NCBI GenBank assembly: GCA_009785435.1
Contig: WQWG01000005.1
Location: 1-16,696, forward strand
Length of the DNA: 16,696 nucleotides
Reading direction: 5' to 3'
DNA from: Clostridiales bacterium
Lineage (GTDB): Bacteria; Bacillota; Clostridia; Peptostreptococcales; Anaerovoracaceae
The notes below the pieces were generated by a model that made no database searches, was not told the origin of the DNA, and saw nothing but the letters and a program-made list of their open reading frames with translations. Positions within the stretch are counted from its first letter, which is position 1. Each line of letters begins with the position of its first letter. Positions 13,546 to 16,696 of the stretch are shown here, one piece after another. A program made the position numbers and the translations under genes.

Positions 13546-16137
13546 TCAATTGGCTCTGACAATGGTTCCATCGGTCTCGCTCACGATGTATATGACTGTG
13601 CCAATGTCCATGAGTTCCGCAAATCTTCCCTCGGATTCCTCTTGTGTCATCATGATGGCCCATACGTGATTGATATCAACGAAAGCCCTGATCTCCGCGG
13701 CGCTTTGAGATACATTTGAAAGATTCAAAATAGCGTCGTGCCTGCCCGTATATTCATACAACTGCGGCAATTCCAAAATGAGTCTATCTGCGATCGCGGG
13801 ACTGTGCTCTGTCATGACGCGCATAAAAAAGTCTCCGCTTCTCTCAATGCTGACAATGATGTTCGTATTGGCATGTGCCTGCATCCACTGGATCAGCTCG
13901 TGGTGTGTCATAAGAACATCTCCTGCATCGTTGATCACGATCGGATACGGGTCGTTGTCGTTGATTCGTTCCGTCCATCCCATTTCCACCCGGATAAACC
14001 TGTAATCATGCCGATGCGAATACTGTATCGCTTTGATCGTATTGGCCGGCTCTCCCGGCGCACCTGCAATGACGATTTCAGGGGGATGCGTCCTTGCTAC
14101 ATCCACGTCAAACGCATGTCTTATGTTCTCACCATCGAGAAAGATCCGCCGAACCGCATCGCTTCGCAAAATATATTCAGACGTATTGATGATTTGCATC
14201 GACCTTATAAAATGTTCATAGACATCGTCAAGCGGAACAGACTCTCCCGTTCTGAAGTTCCATGCCCTGCCGTGCTGAAAAACGCCGTCTCTCGACATCT
14301 CAAAGGCGATGTCATTCATAAAAAATGAACCTCGCGTCATATGCGTTTGCTGCGCGACAAGCCCCTCTGTGATCGCGTACAAATTATGCCCCAAGTACAG
14401 CGTATCCAGTCTTGGGAATCCCATCAGGTACGCGATCGTCGGGAAAACGTCGATCTGCCCGCCCGCAACGCTGATCGTCTGCCTGATGTCTACATCCGAA
14501 TTCGGAAGCGTTACGATAAACGGCAAGTTCAACATGACGTCAAAATCATACGACCTGCCAAGAAGCCGTTCCATCGACTCATCGATTTCCGGCGAACGGG
14601 TAAGCCCCAGGTGGTCTGCGAAAATCACGATGAGCGAATTGTCATACCAACCTCGTTCTTTTAGCCCGTCAAGGAACAACCCAAGCGCGTAATCCGTAAA
14701 CGCAACGCTCTGTAAATAGTTCCCGACCATCGTTCCCTCGTCCTCGGGAAGAAGCTCAAAAAATCGATAATGTTCCAGCATTTCATACGGATGGTGGTTT
14801 GAAAGGGATATGACAAAGCTGTAGAACGGCTCTGACAATTCCTCCATAAAGTCCAGCGTCTGCTCATAAAAATGCGTATCGACAAGCCCCCAGCCCATCC
14901 ATTCTGTCATTGTGAAAACGCCATCGCCCGGCCTGTCGTTCAGCCCTCCAAAAAACCGGTTAAAACCCCAGTTCGGGAACGTCGTATCTCTATGCCAAAA
15001 GTTTTTTCGTTCAAACGCATGAAAAACAGCTGTATCATAGCCTTTCTCCCGCAGCATGGCGGGAAGCCCTCTGAAATAGTTCCTGCTGCCGTAAAGTCTG
15101 TTCGTATAACTCATGATCGAACCCAGTATCGCGTGATTCGCGGTGAATTCTGCATCCGATGTGTTGCCGCTCGCCACTTGCTGGAAAAAATTATCAAAGT
15201 ATGTCGTGTTTTCTTCAGCAATGAGCCTGTTCAGTACAGGCGTTACTTCCTGTCCGTTGTATTCAAGCCCGATCACGAAGTTTTGCAGAGATTCAATCTG
15301 GATCACGATGAGATTTCTTCCCTCTGCAGCTCCAAAAAACGGCCCGTCTATTTCATGCCTGTATGTATCGCGAAATGCGAGAAGCCCTGTGTCTTGCTCG
15401 GTTGCAAACACTCTGTTCGCGATATCCTTAAAGCGATACGTGATGATTTCCTGATTTGCGATCGATGTGATGAAAGCGCTGCCTGTCACATTGACGATCA
15501 ACAGCAGTATGATGAATCCGGCGGCCAATTGTTTCGTATGGGATAACACCCATTTCAATACAGGATTTTTTGCCGCCTTTGAAATGCTTCTTCCTTTGGT
15601 TCGCCCAACGAGTAAGCTGTCCGGTGCCGCGCTTGCATCAGCCTCTGCCACAGTCGCAAGATCCTCTTCAAACGTCGCCCAAAATTCATCTTCTTCAATA
15701 TTTTGTTTTGCCATCATGTTTTCATTTTTTACATTGAAACGGCGCTTGATCAGACATGCAAATACGAGAATAACATCTACAAAAAGCAGCAAAAAGGACG
15801 CCCTGAAAACTTCCGCGATGCTTGCTGTGATATCGCCAAGCATGGATACCGCCCCCAGCATGTTTACAGAAAGGTAGCGGTTAAAAAAGCTGGAATACAT
15901 CACATCACAAAACAGTAGGATCGAAAACGCGGCAAATATGCCCGCAGGGATCCATTTGTTTTGAAACGATGAGAACAACAGATAGAGTAAAATACAGCTT
16001 ACAGCAAATACGGCCACGACATTTGTGATCGAGCCGATGAAAAAATAGAACAGCGCCATCTTGATGATGACCGCAACCGTAGCCGCTACGCCCAACAGGC
16101 CGTAGGATGTATAAAAATTGATTAAGTAGTTTTTCAT
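13546..16137 (-). CDS. LTA synthase-like phosphoglycerol transferase fused to a degenerate GDPD-like domain
   Basis: A membrane-anchored sulfatase-fold enzyme that would transfer glycerophosphate from phosphatidylglycerol to a growing polymer outside the cell. Five hydrophobic segments (about 13-35, 38-57, 63-82, 110-130, 203-223) precede the catalytic domain (about 270-600) with metal and nucleophile residues E282 (QIESL), T326 (GNTSDAEF), H447 (SNHHP) and D508/H509 (FADHLG). A charged insert (131-202) separates helices 4 and 5. Residues about 685-863 resemble a GDPD TIM barrel, but the catalytic residues are replaced (see findings). At 863 residues it is roughly 200 longer than typical LtaS (about 650). 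The ATG at 16135-16137 has its nearest GGAG about 14 bases upstream, a rather long spacing. A TTGAAA-N17-TATAAT promoter precedes it. Confidence 0.88.
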   Translation of the reverse strand: MKNYLINFYTSYGLLGVAATVAVIIKMALFYFFIGSITNVVAVFAVSCILLYLLFSSFQNKWIPAGIFAAFSILLFCDVMYSSFFNRYLSVNMLGAVSMLGDITASIAEVFRASFLLLFVDVILVFACLIKRRFNVKNENMMAKQNIEEDEFWATFEEDLATVAEADASAAPDSLLVGRTKGRSISKAAKNPVLKWVLSHTKQLAAGFIILLLIVNVTGSAFITSIANQEIITYRFKDIANRVFATEQDTGLLAFRDTYRHEIDGPFFGAAEGRNLIVIQIESLQNFVIGLEYNGQEVTPVLNRLIAEENTTYFDNFFQQVASGNTSDAEFTANHAILGSIMSYTNRLYGSRNYFRGLPAMLREKGYDTAVFHAFERKNFWHRDTTFPNWGFNRFFGGLNDRPGDGVFTMTEWMGWGLVDTHFYEQTLDFMEELSEPFYSFVISLSNHHPYEMLEHYRFFELLPEDEGTMVGNYLQSVAFTDYALGLFLDGLKERGWYDNSLIVIFADHLGLTRSPEIDESMERLLGRSYDFDVMLNLPFIVTLPNSDVDIRQTISVAGGQIDVFPTIAYLMGFPRLDTLYLGHNLYAITEGLVAQQTHMTRGSFFMNDIAFEMSRDGVFQHGRAWNFRTGESVPLDDVYEHFIRSMQIINTSEYILRSDAVRRIFLDGENIRHAFDVDVARTHPPEIVIAGAPGEPANTIKAIQYSHRHDYRFIRVEMGWTERINDNDPYPIVINDAGDVLMTHHELIQWMQAHANTNIIVSIERSGDFFMRVMTEHSPAIADRLILELPQLYEYTGRHDAILNLSNVSQSAAEIRAFVDINHVWAIMMTQEESEGRFAELMDIGTVIYIVSETDGTIVRAN

Positions 16138-16174
16138 ATAATTAAGATACTCCGTAGATCAACACAATCTCTTA

Positions 16175-16203
16175 ATTATATTATAAACGAATTCATTTTT
16201 CAA
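16175..16203 (-). promoter_or_regulatory. Strong vegetative promoter of the LTA synthase-like gene
   Basis: Minus strand TTGAAA (16198-16203), 17-base spacer, then a perfect TATAAT (16175-16180). The leader is about 30 bases. This is the best promoter match in the window; it indicates that the gene is transcribed alone, apart from the CoA-transferase gene upstream. Confidence 0.75.
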
Positions 16204-16239
16204 TTAAATCGACAAATTTCGCCAAGCCCACAGGACAAT

Positions 16240-16696
16240 TTAAATGATTTTTTTATCTATGACAGCCTGTCTCAATTCATCACGAAACTTGGGATGCGCG
16301 ATGTTGATCAGGTTTTCCGTCCGCTGCCTGATGGACAATCCCTTTAGCGGCGCAATGCCATATTCCGTCACGACGTAATCCAAATTGTTGCGCGACAAGG
16401 TAACGATGCCGCCCGGATAGCCCTCCGGAACGATTGCGGAGATGCTGTCGTCTTTCGCTGTCGCGTACAGGCAAATGATAGAGCGTCCGTTTTTCGCGTG
16501 AATGGCACCCTCTGACATATCATTTTGTCCACCGGAACCGCTGTACATCTTATGTCCGATGCTTTCGGAAAAAGCCTGACCGGTCAAGTCCACCTGCATT
16601 GAGGTGTTGATGGACACCATATTGTCATTTTTGGCCACCACGAACGGATGATTCACATAGCCGCCGGGCAGAAGCCATACAGCCGGGTTATCATCA
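16240..16696 (-). CDS. Acetyl-CoA hydrolase/transferase family protein, C-terminal part (4-hydroxybutyrate or butyryl-CoA:acetate CoA-transferase type)
   Basis: The last 151 codons of a gene that runs past the window end; the frame is open to the last base, so the GTG at 16654-16656 is internal and not a start. Family C-terminal signatures: NDNMVSINTSMQVDLTGQ, SIGHKMYSGSGGQNDM, a YATAK segment before IVP, VTEYGIAPLKG and ENLINIAHPKFRDEL. These enzymes move CoA between acetate and butyrate, 4-hydroxybutyrate or similar acids in fermenting anaerobes. The catalytic glutamate region lies outside the window, so the substrate cannot be judged. The 102-bp gap to the next gene contains only the promoter at 16175-16203; no terminator hairpin was seen. 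Confidence 0.88.
   Translation of the reverse strand, partial: DDNPAVWLLPGGYVNHPFVVAKNDNMVSINTSMQVDLTGQAFSESIGHKMYSGSGGQNDMSEGAIHAKNGRSIICLYATAKDDSISAIVPEGYPGGIVTLSRNNLDYVVTEYGIAPLKGLSIRQRTENLINIAHPKFRDELRQAVIDKKII

Noticed and set aside
14872..15546. A 224-codon plus-strand frame opposite the LTA synthase-like gene (also 13738-14328)
   Set aside because: Fully inside an intact large gene on the other strand, with basic, Cys/His-scattered translations and no recognisable domain.
16654..16656. GTG as start of a short 138-residue CoA-transferase
   Set aside because: The reading frame continues upstream to the window edge with family-like sequence, so the gene is cut by the window and the GTG is internal.

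Overview
The window reads as chromosomal DNA from a Gram-positive, probably anaerobic and endospore-forming member of the Firmicutes (Clostridia-like). Support: a lipoteichoic-acid-synthase-type enzyme, a DacF-type carboxypeptidase, a leaderless CwlC-like amidase with a candidate sporulation (sigma-K-like) promoter, strong AGGAGG-type ribosome sites with several TTG starts, and a CoA-transferase of the kind used in butyrate or 4-hydroxybutyrate fermentation. I see no rRNA, tRNA, CRISPR, IS or prophage genes. I cannot name a species.

Layout. (1) 1-3665, minus strand: a translation/RNA-maintenance cluster, rtcB (RNA ligase), a divergent queG-like epoxyqueuosine reductase, rsgA (30S maturation GTPase) and the start of a SAM methyltransferase, read from a promoter at 3637-3665. 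(2) 3712-4878, minus: an N-acetylmuramoyl-L-alanine amidase with three LysM repeats and no signal peptide. (3) 4918-6245, plus: a ZIP-family metal transporter and a DtxR/MntR-type repressor, with two matching inverted-repeat operators on the promoter. (4) 6244-12586, minus: a long run rmuC, metallophosphoesterase, deoB, pdp, dacF and a DUF3343 gene, ending in a hairpin terminator that overlaps the stop codon of the facing repressor gene. Gene spacing from the metallophosphoesterase to pdp is 2 bp and then a 4-bp ATGA overlap, so these are probably translationally coupled; DeoB and Pdp form a nucleoside-salvage pair. (5) 12594-13538, plus: a FeoB-like membrane core without its G domain. (6) 13546-16203, minus: an 863-residue LTA-synthase-like protein whose C-terminus looks like a catalytically dead glycerophosphodiester phosphodiesterase (GDPD) domain. 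(7) 16240-16696, minus: the C-terminal part of an acetyl-CoA hydrolase/transferase-family enzyme, cut by the window edge.

Most of the window is ordinary housekeeping. The strongest candidates for something new are the LTA synthase/pseudo-GDPD fusion, the G-domain-less FeoB core, and the self-contained ZIP-DtxR metal switch with a mixed metal-site signature. No intergenic stretch exceeds 300 bases; the longest, 4798-5007, is a divergent regulatory region described below.
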